DNA from: Bacillales bacterium
Lineage (GTDB): Bacteria; Bacillota; Bacilli; Bacillales; DASSOY01
DNA: 64,000 nucleotides
Direction of reading: 5' to 3'
Assembly: GCA_035700025.1 (NCBI GenBank)
Contig: DASSOY010000029.1
Location: 25,360 to 89,359 of the forward strand
The notes under the pieces were generated by a model, which saw only the letters and a program-made list of their open reading frames with translations, was not told where the DNA came from and did not search any database. A program made the translations under genes and the position numbers. Positions 48,740 to 57,554 of this stretch are shown in pieces; positions within the stretch are counted from its first letter, which is position 1, and each line of letters opens with the position of its first letter.

Positions 48740-49339
48740 ATGCTCGAGATTGGATTGACCGGAGGCATTGCGAGCGGAAAAAGCACGGTGAGCCGGATGC
48801 TCGAGGATTTGGGCTTTCCGGTGATTGATGCCGATCATTACGCGAGGGAAGTGGTCGAGCCGGGGGAAGCGGCGTACGAAAAGATCGTTGCCCATTTTGG
48901 CGAAGGCGTGTTGCACAGCGACGGAACAGTTGACCGGAAGCAGCTCGGTGCGGTTATTTTTAACAATGATATGCAGCGGAAAGCGTTGAATGCGATTGTT
49001 CATCCGGAAGTTCGCAAGAAGATGAACGCGGAGAAAGACCGGTATCGGCGCAAACAAGTTCCTGCCGTCGTACTCGATATCCCATTGCTTTTCGAAAGCC
49101 GGTTGACGAAGACCGTGGACAAGGTGCTGCTCGTTTATGTCGACGAAGTCGTACAGTTAAAAAGACTGCGGAAGCGTGACGGCTCGACGGAAGAAGAGGC
49201 GCTGAGCCGCATTCGCGCGCAAATTCCGCTGCGTGATAAAAAAAAGTTGGCCGATGCTGTCATTGACAATAACGGCACGGTTGAGGAAACGAAATCCCAA
49301 TTGATCGAAATCTTGAGATCCTGGAATCTTCGGGCCTAG
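48740..49339 (+). CDS. coaE: Dephospho-CoA kinase CoaE
   Basis: A 199-residue kinase making the last step of coenzyme A synthesis (3'-phosphorylation of dephospho-CoA). The P-loop GLTGGIASGKST is at the N-terminus, DADHYAREVVEPG and the lid-region IVHPEVRKKM and LDIPLLFES segments follow. The ATG at 48740 follows GGGGGAG; the longer frame from 48668 overlaps mutM and lacks support. Confidence 0.95.
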   Translation: MLEIGLTGGIASGKSTVSRMLEDLGFPVIDADHYAREVVEPGEAAYEKIVAHFGEGVLHSDGTVDRKQLGAVIFNNDMQRKALNAIVHPEVRKKMNAEKDRYRRKQVPAVVLDIPLLFESRLTKTVDKVLLVYVDEVVQLKRLRKRDGSTEEEALSRIRAQIPLRDKKKLADAVIDNNGTVEETKSQLIEILRSWNLRA

Positions 49340-49360
49340 CGGTTCGGGGATTTTTTTTTT
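49325..49360 (+). terminator. Probable terminator after coaE
   Basis: An 8-bp stem AATCTTCG/CGGGGATT (two G-U pairs) overlaps the end of coaE and runs directly into about ten T residues. Confidence 0.65.
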
Positions 49361-49398
49361 CGGGAAAAAGGTTGTTCACGCTTTTCTTCTTGTTGAAA

Positions 49399-49444
49399 TA
49401 TGTTATACTAATTACGAATTAATCGGATATTAGTGTGACATATA
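49399..49444 (+). promoter_or_regulatory. gapB promoter -10 with two candidate CcpN operators
   Basis: TGTTATACT (49401-49409) is an extended -10. TATGTTATACT (49399-49409) overlaps it and TGTGACATATA (49434-49444) lies 35 bases downstream; both fit the CcpN operator TRTGHYATAYW at every position as I recall it. In B. subtilis CcpN represses gapB and pckA when glycolytic sugars are present. Confidence 0.7.
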
Positions 49445-49463
49445 TGGTGAAGGGAGATTGGCC

Positions 49464-50495
49464 ATGCAGGCGAAAACGGCAATAAACGGTTTCGGAAGAA
49501 TAGGAAGAATGGTCTTACGCAAAGCCATGACCGATCACAGATTGGACGTCGTTGCGATCAACGCGAGATATCCTTCGGATACGTTGGCGCACCTCGTAAA
49601 GTATGACAGCATCCACGGCCCTTATAACGGTGAAGTAAGAGCGGAAGAGGATGCCTTGATCATTGACGGTAAACGGATTCGCATCGTCAATTCCCGCGAC
49701 CCGGAACAGTTGCCGTGGAGGGAACTTGGCGTACATCTGGTAATTGAAGCGACCGGAAAATTCCGCGATCGTGAAGCGGCCGCCGGCCATTTGCGGGCGG
49801 GTGCCGAAAAGGTGATCATTACGGCTCCAGGTAAACAGGAAGACGTAACGATCGTCATGGGCGTTAATGAAAATGAATACGACAATCAAAAACATGCCGT
49901 CATTTCCAATGCTTCTTGCACGACGAATTGTCTTGCGCCGATCGTGAAAGTGCTCGATGATCGTTTCGGCATCGAAAACGGGATGATGACGACTGTTCAT
50001 TCTTATACGAACGACCAGAAAAACATCGACAACCCGCATAAAGATTTGCGCAGGGCGCGGGCTTGCGGACAATCGATCATCCCGACGACGACTGGAGCGG
50101 CTCAGGCGATCTCGAAAGTATTGCCTCATCTCGAAGGAAAGCTGACCGGCATGGCGCTCAGAATTCCGACTCCGAACGTTTCGCTCATTGACCTTGTCGT
50201 GGATTTGAAACAAACCGCAAGTGCGGAACAAATCAACCGCGAGTTCAGAAAAGCTTCGACAGGCCCGTTAAAAGGGATACTCGGGTATACAGACGAACCG
50301 CTTGTTTCGATCGACTTCAATGGCGATGAACGTTCATCGATCATTGACGCATTGTCGACGCAAGTGATTGGTGAACGGAAAGTGAAAGTGCTCGCTTGGT
50401 ACGACAATGAGTGGGGGTATTCTTGCCGGGTGGTGGACCTCGCCGGATTCATCGCCGGCCATATTGCCGCCAAAGTGAAAGTGCACGCCTCTTAA
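49464..50495 (+). CDS. gapB: Gluconeogenic glyceraldehyde-3-phosphate dehydrogenase GapB
   Basis: A 343-residue GAPDH of the GapB type, expected to run toward glyceraldehyde-3-phosphate with NADPH. INGFGRIGRMV and the catalytic SNASCTTNC are present. The glycolytic Asp after the second strand is replaced in VAINARYPSDTLAHL, as in GapB, favouring NADP(H). Later segments HSYTNDQKNIDNPHKDLRR and WYDNEWGYSCRVVDL match. Position (after coaE, before speD) is that of B. subtilis gapB. The ATG at 49464 follows AAGGGAG. The upstream CcpN-like sites support a gluconeogenic role. Confidence 0.94.
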   Translation: MQAKTAINGFGRIGRMVLRKAMTDHRLDVVAINARYPSDTLAHLVKYDSIHGPYNGEVRAEEDALIIDGKRIRIVNSRDPEQLPWRELGVHLVIEATGKFRDREAAAGHLRAGAEKVIITAPGKQEDVTIVMGVNENEYDNQKHAVISNASCTTNCLAPIVKVLDDRFGIENGMMTTVHSYTNDQKNIDNPHKDLRRARACGQSIIPTTTGAAQAISKVLPHLEGKLTGMALRIPTPNVSLIDLVVDLKQTASAEQINREFRKASTGPLKGILGYTDEPLVSIDFNGDERSSIIDALSTQVIGERKVKVLAWYDNEWGYSCRVVDLAGFIAGHIAAKVKVHAS

Positions 50496-50499
50496 ACGA

Positions 50500-50528
50500 T
50501 TGCAGTCGGTCCTCCGAACCTTTATACT
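50500..50528 (+). promoter_or_regulatory. SigA promoter for speD
   Basis: TTGCAG (4-5 of 6), a 17-base spacer and TATACT lie 39 bases before the speD start. Confidence 0.6.
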
Positions 50529-50567
50529 TACGGTATAAAATAGAATCGAAGGTAACGGGGGAAAGGC

Positions 50568-50933
50568 ATGGAGGTTTTCGGTACGCATGTTATCGCCGAA
50601 CTGTGGAATTGCGACGAAGACAAATTAAACGACATCGGTTTCGTTGAACGAACGATGGTGCAAGCGGCGTTGAAAGCAGGTGCCGAGGTGCGGGAAGTGA
50701 CGTTTCACAAATTCGCCCCGCAAGGCGTAAGCGGTGTCGTCATTATATCCGAATCCCATTTGACGATACACAGTTTTCCCGAGCACGGGTATGCGAGCAT
50801 CGACGTTTATACGTGCGGGGAGAAAGTATCTCCGCATGCGGCCATCGATTTCATCGCAGAGGCATTGGAATGTCAAGATACAGAGCGAACGGAGTTGAAA
50901 CGCGGCGTAAGAAATACTTCTCCATCGCCATAA
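50568..50933 (+). CDS. speD: S-adenosylmethionine decarboxylase proenzyme
   Basis: A 121-residue prokaryotic (class 1B) SAM decarboxylase whose product is the aminopropyl donor for spermidine. Self-cleavage at the Glu-Ser bond in [21 protein letters not shown] yields the pyruvoyl group; the Ser, the His in the IHSFPEHG stretch and the Cys in [12 protein letters not shown], the expected processing residues, are present. GGGGGAAAGGC precedes the ATG. It has its own promoter and terminator. Confidence 0.96.
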   Translation: MEVFGTHVIAELWNCDEDKLNDIGFVERTMVQAALKAGAEVREVTFHKFAPQGVSGVVIISESHLTIHSFPEHGYASIDVYTCGEKVSPHAAIDFIAEALECQDTERTELKRGVRNTSPSP

Positions 50934-50941
50934 TGGCAAAT

Positions 50942-50976
50942 AATGAGAACGGCTGACCGTGCCGTTCTCATTTTTT
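50942..50976 (+). terminator. Intrinsic terminator after speD
   Basis: A perfect 12-bp stem AATGAGAACGGC/GCCGTTCTCATT with a 7-base loop is followed by TTTT. Confidence 0.92.
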
Positions 50977-51054
50977 CGTTGAATTCCGCCTGTAATCTTG
51001 ATATCCTAAACTAGGAAAGTTGTCCTTGCGGCAATTAAGACAGGTGGGGGTACA

Positions 51055-51441
51055 GTGTCGGTTAAATCAAAGCTTTCGCAGCTTTTCAGCGGACATGTTG
51101 AAACGGCCGAACATCATGTGGAAGCTGAATTGCGCACGCACTACTATAAAACGACGAAAGACCGAATGATGAAAGAATTGAACCGTATTTTCAACGAGAA
51201 CGAGAGATTTGAGGTCGTCGCACAGTCTGCCGAACGAGGGGAAATTACGGTCAACGTGCACGGAAAGAAGCTGTATTATTTGGTCGTATCCGTCATCATG
51301 GTTCGACCGTTTCGCACAGCCGTAGATTTTACGGTAACTGCAAAAAGAGGAATGGATTTCGGATTCGGCCGAAAGATCATGGCCTCCTTGTACGAATCGC
51401 TCGCCCGATCGTTTGAATATATCGGTACCGGCGAAAACTAG
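51055..51441 (+). CDS. Conserved-looking cytosolic protein, possibly DUF1499-like
   Basis: A 128-residue soluble protein I cannot name. An N-terminal amphipathic helical half (about 1-50) precedes a beta-rich half with [22 protein letters not shown] and a C-terminal helix [20 protein letters not shown]. The second half loosely recalls DUF1499 domains, but this is a guess. GTG at 51055 follows GGTGGGGG. It precedes nrdR by 17 bases and probably shares a transcript with it. Confidence 0.7.
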   Translation: MSVKSKLSQLFSGHVETAEHHVEAELRTHYYKTTKDRMMKELNRIFNENERFEVVAQSAERGEITVNVHGKKLYYLVVSVIMVRPFRTAVDFTVTAKRGMDFGFGRKIMASLYESLARSFEYIGTGEN

Positions 51442-51458
51442 TAACGGGGTGGAAAGAG

Positions 51459-51920
51459 ATGCGTTGTCCGAATTGCCAGCATACCGGCAGCAGGGTTCTT
51501 GATTCGCGTCACGTGAATGAAGGACAGACGATTCGCCGTCGCAGGGAATGCGAATCGTGCCATTTTCGGTTTACGACGTTTGAAACGGTGGAACAGTCGC
51601 CGCTCGTCGTCGTTAAGAAAGAAGGAATGCGTGAGGAGTTCAGCCGCGAAAAGGTGTTGCGCGGACTGATTCGCGCTTGTGAGAAACGCCCGGTTCCGCT
51701 CGAAGTACTGGAGAACATTGTCAGTGAAGTGGAAACGGAACTGCGCAACGACGGTCAATCTGAAGTGAAAAGCGCGGAAATCGGCGAAATGGTCATGAAT
51801 CGCTTGGCAGAAGTGGACGAAGTCGCCTACGTTCGATTTGCTTCTGTCTATCGGCAATTCAAAGACATCAACGTGTTCATCCAAGAATTGAGAGAGCTGT
51901 TGAAACGCGCAAATTCGTAA
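51459..51920 (+). CDS. nrdR: Ribonucleotide reductase transcriptional repressor NrdR
   Basis: A 153-residue repressor of ribonucleotide reductase genes: an N-terminal zinc ribbon ([15 protein letters not shown] ... [12 protein letters not shown]) and an ATP-cone domain binding ATP/dATP (about residues 46-136, [19 protein letters not shown]). GGGGTGGAAAGAG precedes the ATG. Lies upstream of dnaB-dnaI as in B. subtilis, tying dNTP supply to replication initiation. NrdR boxes were not sought elsewhere. Confidence 0.96.
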   Translation: MRCPNCQHTGSRVLDSRHVNEGQTIRRRRECESCHFRFTTFETVEQSPLVVVKKEGMREEFSREKVLRGLIRACEKRPVPLEVLENIVSEVETELRNDGQSEVKSAEIGEMVMNRLAEVDEVAYVRFASVYRQFKDINVFIQELRELLKRANS

Positions 51921-51948
51921 GAAAAGGACTTCTCGAAAAGTCCTTTTC
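51921..51948 (+). terminator. Hairpin between nrdR and dnaB
   Basis: A perfect 11-bp stem GAAAAGGACTT/AAGTCCTTTTC with 6-base loop; the T-run lies within the descending arm, so termination may be partial and allow readthrough into dnaB. Confidence 0.6.
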
Positions 51949-51973
51949 CGTTTCTGAAGCAAAGGGGATTGCG

Positions 51974-53356
51974 ATGAGCGAGCATTGGAAGTCGATATTG
52001 CCCGTCGACCGGTACACGGTCCGCTTGAACGGTGTCCTTCACGATTTCGACAGGAAGGTATTGACGCGCTTATACCAGCCGTTGATGGGCGCGGGCGCTT
52101 ATAGTTTGTACATGACGCTTTGGAGCGAAGTGAACGAAGACGAGCTTTGGGGAGCGCAAACGACGCACCACCAATTGATGGCCGTCATGCAGCTGAATCT
52201 TCGCTCGATTTTTTATGAACGAAAAAAGCTCGAGGGCTTGTCTTTGCTCAATACATTCGTGAAAGAAGATGAAGAAGGACGCAGCTACTTGTACGAATTG
52301 GAACCGCCGCTGGATCCCGAGCATTTTTTTAACAATGACGTTCTCTCCGTCTATTTATTCAATCGCATCGGGGAGCATAAATATCGGTCGTTGAAGAGAC
52401 AGTTCACGGCTCCCGCGGCCAATTTCCGGCAGTATCGGAAAGTGACGGCGTCGTTTGACGAAGCGTTTCAATCGGTGAAGCATTCTGAGCTTGTCCCGAC
52501 CCACGAAATTTCCGCTGCTATTCAACCGGACGGAGAAAGGGAATGGTTGAGCAGGAAAGGCGGCCAACATGTCTCCGTTTCAAGCGAAGCGTTCGATTTC
52601 GAAGAAATGATGACGCATTTGTCCGGGTTGATTGTGCCGAAGGAAGCGATCACTGAAACGGTAAAAGAGGCGGCAGCCAAGCTGGCGTTCGTCTACAACA
52701 TTACCCCGATGGAAATGAGCAAAAGAATTGAACGAGCGTTTGTAGAAGGGGGAGGTGCGTTGGAGATCGAACGGCTTCGAAAAGAAGTCGAACAATGGTA
52801 CGCTTTCGAGAACGACAATACCCTTCCTTCGCTGAGTTTCCGAACGCAGCCGCTCAACCATCAGACGATGGCGAACAAGGTACCTCAGACCGAAGAAGAG
52901 AAGATTATACGTGCGTTTGAAACGTATTCTCCCGCCGAACTGCTTGAGCAAATCGCCGGCGGCGCCAAACCTGCGCTTTCCGATTTGCGCATTGTCGAGA
53001 GCATCATGTTCGAGCAAAAGCTTCCGCCCGGTGTTGTTAATGTATTAATCGATTACGTGATGACGACAAACGATATGAAATTGAATCGCAATTACGTCGA
53101 AAAAATTGCCAGCCATTGGGCGCGGAAAAAAGTGAACACAGTGGAGCAAGCGATGGCTTTGGCGAGAAGCGAGCATCGAAAATACCAAGATTGGGTGCGG
53201 CAAAAACGGCCGTCAACAGGCGGTGCTTCACGCAAGCCGAAGCGTTCGGGGCCTTTGCCAAAATGGATGACAGAGAACAAAAAGGAAACAGATAACGAGC
53301 GGCCGAATTGGGATTCTTTGCGCGAACAGCTTGAAAAGGAATTGAAACAGTTATAA
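51974..53356 (+). CDS. dnaB: Replication initiation and membrane attachment protein DnaB
   Basis: A 460-residue Firmicutes DnaB (not the helicase), which with DnaD and DnaI loads the replicative helicase at oriC and at restart sites and binds membrane. It contains the N-terminal winged-helix-like region (residues about 1-150, MSEHWKSILPVDRYTVRLNG) and a C-terminal DnaB/DnaD-type helical domain ending with the segment YQDWVRQKR; a basic linker (GASRKPKRSGPLPKW) follows. AAAGGGGATTGCG precedes the ATG. Confidence 0.92.
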   Translation: MSEHWKSILPVDRYTVRLNGVLHDFDRKVLTRLYQPLMGAGAYSLYMTLWSEVNEDELWGAQTTHHQLMAVMQLNLRSIFYERKKLEGLSLLNTFVKEDEEGRSYLYELEPPLDPEHFFNNDVLSVYLFNRIGEHKYRSLKRQFTAPAANFRQYRKVTASFDEAFQSVKHSELVPTHEISAAIQPDGEREWLSRKGGQHVSVSSEAFDFEEMMTHLSGLIVPKEAITETVKEAAAKLAFVYNITPMEMSKRIERAFVEGGGALEIERLRKEVEQWYAFENDNTLPSLSFRTQPLNHQTMANKVPQTEEEKIIRAFETYSPAELLEQIAGGAKPALSDLRIVESIMFEQKLPPGVVNVLIDYVMTTNDMKLNRNYVEKIASHWARKKVNTVEQAMALARSEHRKYQDWVRQKRPSTGGASRKPKRSGPLPKWMTENKKETDNERPNWDSLREQLEKELKQL

Positions 53357-53378
53357 AAAAGATCGGGGGGAACCGGTG

Positions 53379-54317
53379 ATGGAATCGATCGGCGACGCGC
53401 TGCGGAAAATGGCGGGCGGGGCGGATTTTGCTTCGCGTTACGAGCACTTGAAAACCCGCGTTTTAAGCAATGAAAAAGTGAAGGCGTTTTTAAAAGCGCA
53501 TCCGGAGCTTTCCGATGCGGCGGTGGACCGAGGCATCGGAAAATTGTACGAGTTCGTTCGCCAGTCGTCCGACTGCGAGCGCTGTCCAACGCTGACCGAA
53601 TGCCCGAACGTGATGAAAGGCTTTCACCCCCGGCTCTATGTGCATAACGGACAAATCGAGATTCGGTATGAAGCGTGCCCGTTGAAGCGTAAAGCCGACG
53701 AAATTCGGGAGCAGCGGGAAATGTTTCGCAGCCTCTACGTGCCAAGAGAAATCACCGAGGCAAGCATGGACAAGCTGGATCTTAGCGAAGGTGAACGGCT
53801 GCAAGCGGTTCAAACGGTGAAAACGTATGTGCAACGATTTGAACCGGGGAAAACGGCGAAGGGACTGTATCTGCACGGAAGGTTCGGTGTTGGGAAAACG
53901 TATTTGCTTGGCGCCGCTGCAAACAGTTTGGCGCGCAAAAAACAAGTTCGTTCGCTGATGGTCTATACGCCCGATTTTTTCCGCGATATGAAAACGTCGA
54001 TCCAAAACCAGACCGTAAACGAGAAGATCGATTACATAAAAAAAATTCCCGTATTGATTCTCGACGACATCGGGGCCGAGACGATTTCGCCTTGGATTCG
54101 CGATGACGTTCTCGGTACAGTTTTGCAATATCGGATGATGGAGAAACTGCCGACGCTTTACACGTCGAATTGGGATTATGACGAACTTGAAACGCATCTG
54201 GCGTATTCGCAAAAATACGACGCCGTCGACGATATGAAAGCGAAACGCATCATGGAACGGATTCGCCATTTGACCATCGCTGTACCCGTCGGCGGAAGCA
54301 ACCGCCGAGCCAGGTAA
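53379..54317 (+). CDS. dnaI: Primosomal helicase-loader DnaI
   Basis: A 312-residue AAA+ helicase loader. An N-terminal Zn-binding domain (Cys pattern in SSDCERCPTLTECPNVMKG) engages the helicase, and the C-terminal AAA+ domain has Walker A GRFGVGKTYLLGAA, Walker B LILDDIGAE and sensor-like TLYTSNWDYDELE. The ATG at 53379 lies 8 bases after GGGGGG; a GTG at 53376 is one codon earlier. It follows dnaB after 22 bases. Next is a long hairpin and ytxC. Confidence 0.95.
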   Translation: MESIGDALRKMAGGADFASRYEHLKTRVLSNEKVKAFLKAHPELSDAAVDRGIGKLYEFVRQSSDCERCPTLTECPNVMKGFHPRLYVHNGQIEIRYEACPLKRKADEIREQREMFRSLYVPREITEASMDKLDLSEGERLQAVQTVKTYVQRFEPGKTAKGLYLHGRFGVGKTYLLGAAANSLARKKQVRSLMVYTPDFFRDMKTSIQNQTVNEKIDYIKKIPVLILDDIGAETISPWIRDDVLGTVLQYRMMEKLPTLYTSNWDYDELETHLAYSQKYDAVDDMKAKRIMERIRHLTIAVPVGGSNRRAR

Positions 54318-54342
54318 ATGAGGGAAAAATTAATCATGTTTG

Positions 54343-54399
54343 AAATGACAGTCCCATATAGTATACCAACTAGGTATAGGACGAGGAGGACTGTCATTT
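54343..54399 (+). other. Nested hairpin overlapping the ytxC ribosome site
   Basis: Outer arms AAATGACAGTCC (54343-54354) and GGACTGTCATTT (54388-54399) pair perfectly over 12 bp; within the loop TATACC (54362-54367) pairs with GGTATA (54373-54378). The GAGGAGGA ribosome site and TTG start of ytxC lie in or beside the 3' arm. It could terminate dnaBI transcripts or hide the ytxC ribosome site. Confidence 0.7.
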
Positions 54400-55211
54400 T
54401 GATTGTCATGGAAATGGGGGACCGGTTTTCGGCTCAAGGGCTGTACAACCTTCTTACCCGTTGCGCGAATATTCGCAACAAATGTTTTCGCCTTGCTGAA
54501 ACGCGCATTTATATCGATTCCAACCAAGTTTCCGAACTTGCAGTCGTATTGACGGACTATGTAATCGCCACGAAAGAAGTTGATTGGCTCCGGGAACTAA
54601 TCGAAAACACTTTTTATTATCAAGATCCTGACGAACAACAACAAATACTTGAGATCGCCCAGTCGATCATCCAAGGCGAAAAACCGGATTTGCCAAGGTT
54701 GAAAGATCTTTCTTCAAGAAGGGACATTCTTGTTCAGACGTTTGCCGAGTTCCTCGAACAATCGCCTGCGTTTCATTACGATTCGTTTTTGCTTTTTCGG
54801 CTCAAACGTTATCGCGATTGTCTCGAACAGTACATTGAAGTTGCGATCGACGAATATAAATTGGAGCAAGAATATCAAAATTTCGTCGAAACGTTCCGGC
54901 GCCTGCTGCGAGGACGCCCTTTTCATTGCAGAGAAGTTCATCTCGTGTATGAGAATGACTTCGCTTTATACGATGAATGTTATCGGCGAATCAACGAACG
55001 AGCGCTGCGGGAAAGTTTTCATAATATCTTGAGGCAAGGGGCGGGGGTTGAAATCGAGCCGTCGGTGCTCATTACCCTCATTGCTCTGTCGCCGGAGACG
55101 ATTTATTTATATACCGAACAATTGCAGGCCGGCATGGTGAAAACAATTGAAAACGTGTTTCAAGAACGTCTCGTCGTCCGCCCGGAACTGTCCTTGCCTT
55201 TTCACTCTTGA
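54399..55211 (+). CDS. ytxC: YtxC sporulation-associated protein
   Basis: A 270-residue soluble protein of the YtxC family, conserved in spore formers and located between dnaI and thrS as in B. subtilis. No catalytic motif is evident; the chain is helix-rich (SSRRDILVQTFAEFLEQSP, FLLFRLKRYRDCLEQYIEVA). The TTG at 54399 is 8 bases after GAGGAGGA and gives a length close to the family's about 280; a frame open from 54318 would read through the hairpin and lacks a ribosome site. Its stop overlaps the thrS promoter. Confidence 0.87.
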   Translation: MIVMEMGDRFSAQGLYNLLTRCANIRNKCFRLAETRIYIDSNQVSELAVVLTDYVIATKEVDWLRELIENTFYYQDPDEQQQILEIAQSIIQGEKPDLPRLKDLSSRRDILVQTFAEFLEQSPAFHYDSFLLFRLKRYRDCLEQYIEVAIDEYKLEQEYQNFVETFRRLLRGRPFHCREVHLVYENDFALYDECYRRINERALRESFHNILRQGAGVEIEPSVLITLIALSPETIYLYTEQLQAGMVKTIENVFQERLVVRPELSLPFHS

Positions 55212-55236
55212 TTTTTTCCGCAAAACTTTCTATAAT
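55208..55236 (+). promoter_or_regulatory. SigA promoter for thrS
   Basis: TTGATT, a 17-base spacer and perfect TATAAT; the -35 overlaps the ytxC stop codon. Confidence 0.82.
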
Positions 55237-55242
55237 AACGTA

Positions 55243-55497
55243 CATACTCCCAATAGGAAAAGTGATGATAAGGACAAGGGTTTGATGGTCCGGTTTTCAG
55301 AGAGGGAAGGCAAGGCTGCAACCTTCCTAACGCGGAATTCAAGCTCACCCCCTTTGAACTCCGGCGGGGAAACGACAGTATCCGTCGGCGGGACAACCGT
55401 TATTTGGATCATGAGCCGTACAAGGATCATCCTTGTGCAGGAAATCAGGGTGGAACCGCGAGCAACGCTCGCCCCTTTCGGGGCGGGCGTTTTATTT
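55243..55497 (+). promoter_or_regulatory. T-box leader RNA controlling thrS, with terminator
   Basis: The T-box core AGGGTGGAACCGCG is at 55447-55460, the tRNA-acceptor-contacting antiterminator element. A terminator (12-bp stem, 55464-55475 with 55480-55491, TTTC loop, then TTTATTT) follows. Upstream, about 200 bases of stem I and related structure include AGAGAG and GCTGCAACC segments; ACC triplets at 55321 and 55347 are candidate Thr specifiers, not resolved. Uncharged tRNA-Thr would stabilise antitermination and raise thrS expression. Confidence 0.93.
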
Positions 55498-55519
55498 CTT
55501 TTAAAGGAGAGTGAATGAG

Positions 55520-57460
55520 ATGTCCGAACAAGTGCAAATTACGTTTCCCGACGGTGCCGTAAAAGCATTCCCCCGAGGAGTGACGACGGCGGAAATCGCC
55601 GGATCAATCAGTTCCGGATTGAAAAAGCAGGCGGTTGCCGGGAAATTCAACGGTGAACTCGTCGATCTTCATCGTCCGCTCGAGGACAGCGGGAAGATCG
55701 AAATCATTAAACTCGATTCCGAAGACGGACTGGAAGTGATGCGTCATACGGCGACGCACGTTATGGCGCAAGCAGTTAAGCGTCTGTATAACGACGTGCA
55801 TCTCGGCGTTGGTCCGGTCATTGAGGAAGGCTTTTATTACGACATTGAGATGCCGGAATCGCTGACACCGGACGATCTCGAAAAAATTGAAAAAGAGATG
55901 AAGAAAATCATCGACGCGAATTATCCGGTCCAACGCAAGGAGGTGCCGCGGGAAGAAGCGGTCGCGTTGTACAAAAAAATCGGCGATCCGTTGAAGCTTG
56001 AGCTGATCGAGGCGATTCCGGAAGGGGAAACGGTCACGATTTATGAGCAAGGCGAATTTTTCGATTTGTGCCGCGGTCCGCACTTGCCTTCGACGGGGAG
56101 GATTAAAGCGTTCAAATTGCTCAGCATTGCTGGTGCGTATTGGCGAGGGGACAGCGACAACCAAATGTTGCAGCGCATTTACGGTACGGCGTTCGCGAAA
56201 AAGTCGCAGCTTGACGACCATTTGAAAGAACTTGAGGAGCGGAAAGAGCGCGATCACCGCAAACTGGGCAAACAGTTGGAGTTGTTTGCAATCTCTCCGG
56301 AAATCGGGCAAGGGTTGCCAATCTGGCTGCCAAAAGGGGCGACGGTTCGCCGCATCATCGAGCGTTACATTGTCGATCTTGAAGAACAGCTCGGCTACCG
56401 CCACGTGTATACCACTCATTTGGCAAACGTAGAATTGTACAAGACAAGCGGCCACTGGGACCATTATCAAGATGACATGTATCCGGTAATGAAAGTGGAT
56501 AATGAGGAGCTTGTGCTGCGACCGATGAACTGTCCGCACCACATGATGGTGTACAAGAACGATTTGCACAGCTACAGGGAGCTTCCGATTCGCATTGCCG
56601 AGCTCGGAACGATGTACCGGTACGAAATGTCGGGAGCGCTTGCCGGTTTGCAGCGCGTCCGTTCGATGACGCTCAATGACTCGCACATTTTCTGCCGTCC
56701 GGATCAAATGAAGGACGAGTTCATCAATGTCGTGAAGCTGATCCAGAAAGTGTATCGCGATTTTGGCATTGAAGATTATTATTTCCGCCTCTCCTATCGC
56801 GATCCGGCTGACAAGAAGAAATACGTCGACAACGACGAAATGTGGGAAAAGGCACAAGCGATGCTGAAGGAAGCCATGGATATGCTCGAACTAGACTACA
56901 TGGAAGCCGAAGGCGAGGCGGCGTTTTACGGACCGAAACTTGACGTGCAAGTCCGTACGGCGCTCGGCAAAGACGAGACGCTTTCGACGGTACAGCTCGA
57001 TTTCCACATGGCAAACCAATTCGATTTGTCCTACATCGGGGAGGACGGGAAAGAACATCGCCCGGTCATCGTTCACCGCGGCGTCGTGTCGACGATGGAA
57101 CGCTTTGTCGCTTTCTTGATCGAAGAATACAAAGGAGCGTTTCCGACGTGGCTCGCCCCTGTTCAAGCAAAAGTAATTCCAGTCGCTGCCCGCGCGCACC
57201 TCGAATACGCCCGAAAGGTGCAAGAACAGTTAAGGAATGCCGGTGTCCGCGTGGAAGTCGACGAGCGCGACGAAAAAATCGGCTATAAAATTCGCGAAGC
57301 GCAAACGAAAAAAATCCCGTACATGCTCGTTGTCGGCGATCAAGAAATCGAAAGCGGCGCCGTCAACGTCCGCAAATACGGCGAACAAAAATCGGAAAGC
57401 GTGGCGTTGGAGCATTTTGTTGGAAACATCAAGCAAGAAATCGATGATCGCATCGTATGA
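55520..57460 (+). CDS. thrS: Threonyl-tRNA synthetase
   Basis: A 646-residue class II synthetase charging tRNA-Thr. N-terminal TGS domain ([18 protein letters not shown]), the editing/SAD domain with [12 protein letters not shown], class II core with [10 protein letters not shown] (zinc Cys) and [22 protein letters not shown] (motif 2), and the C-terminal anticodon domain ([17 protein letters not shown]). The ATG at 55520 follows AAAGGAGAG by 8 bases. Controlled by the T-box leader just upstream. Confidence 0.97.
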   Translation: MSEQVQITFPDGAVKAFPRGVTTAEIAGSISSGLKKQAVAGKFNGELVDLHRPLEDSGKIEIIKLDSEDGLEVMRHTATHVMAQAVKRLYNDVHLGVGPVIEEGFYYDIEMPESLTPDDLEKIEKEMKKIIDANYPVQRKEVPREEAVALYKKIGDPLKLELIEAIPEGETVTIYEQGEFFDLCRGPHLPSTGRIKAFKLLSIAGAYWRGDSDNQMLQRIYGTAFAKKSQLDDHLKELEERKERDHRKLGKQLELFAISPEIGQGLPIWLPKGATVRRIIERYIVDLEEQLGYRHVYTTHLANVELYKTSGHWDHYQDDMYPVMKVDNEELVLRPMNCPHHMMVYKNDLHSYRELPIRIAELGTMYRYEMSGALAGLQRVRSMTLNDSHIFCRPDQMKDEFINVVKLIQKVYRDFGIEDYYFRLSYRDPADKKKYVDNDEMWEKAQAMLKEAMDMLELDYMEAEGEAAFYGPKLDVQVRTALGKDETLSTVQLDFHMANQFDLSYIGEDGKEHRPVIVHRGVVSTMERFVAFLIEEYKGAFPTWLAPVQAKVIPVAARAHLEYARKVQEQLRNAGVRVEVDERDEKIGYKIREAQTKKIPYMLVVGDQEIESGAVNVRKYGEQKSESVALEHFVGNIKQEIDDRIV

Positions 57461-57468
57461 ATCAGAGG

Positions 57469-57497
57469 AGAGTCGTATCCAAGGATACGGCTCTTTC
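57469..57497 (+). terminator. Terminator after thrS
   Basis: A 12-bp stem AGAGTCGTATCC/GGATACGGCTCT (one G-U) with a minimal loop is followed by TTT. Confidence 0.75.
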
Positions 57498-57554
57498 GTT
57501 TACGTGCGTCTGAATGCGGGAAAGGAGTAAAAAAAACATAGGGTGGGGCATGCC

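Noticed and set aside
55604..56857. A 417-codon minus-strand frame opposite thrS
   Set aside because: Antisense shadow of a highly conserved synthetase; composition (His, Arg, Phe rich) is typical of reverse-frame artefacts in this codon usage.
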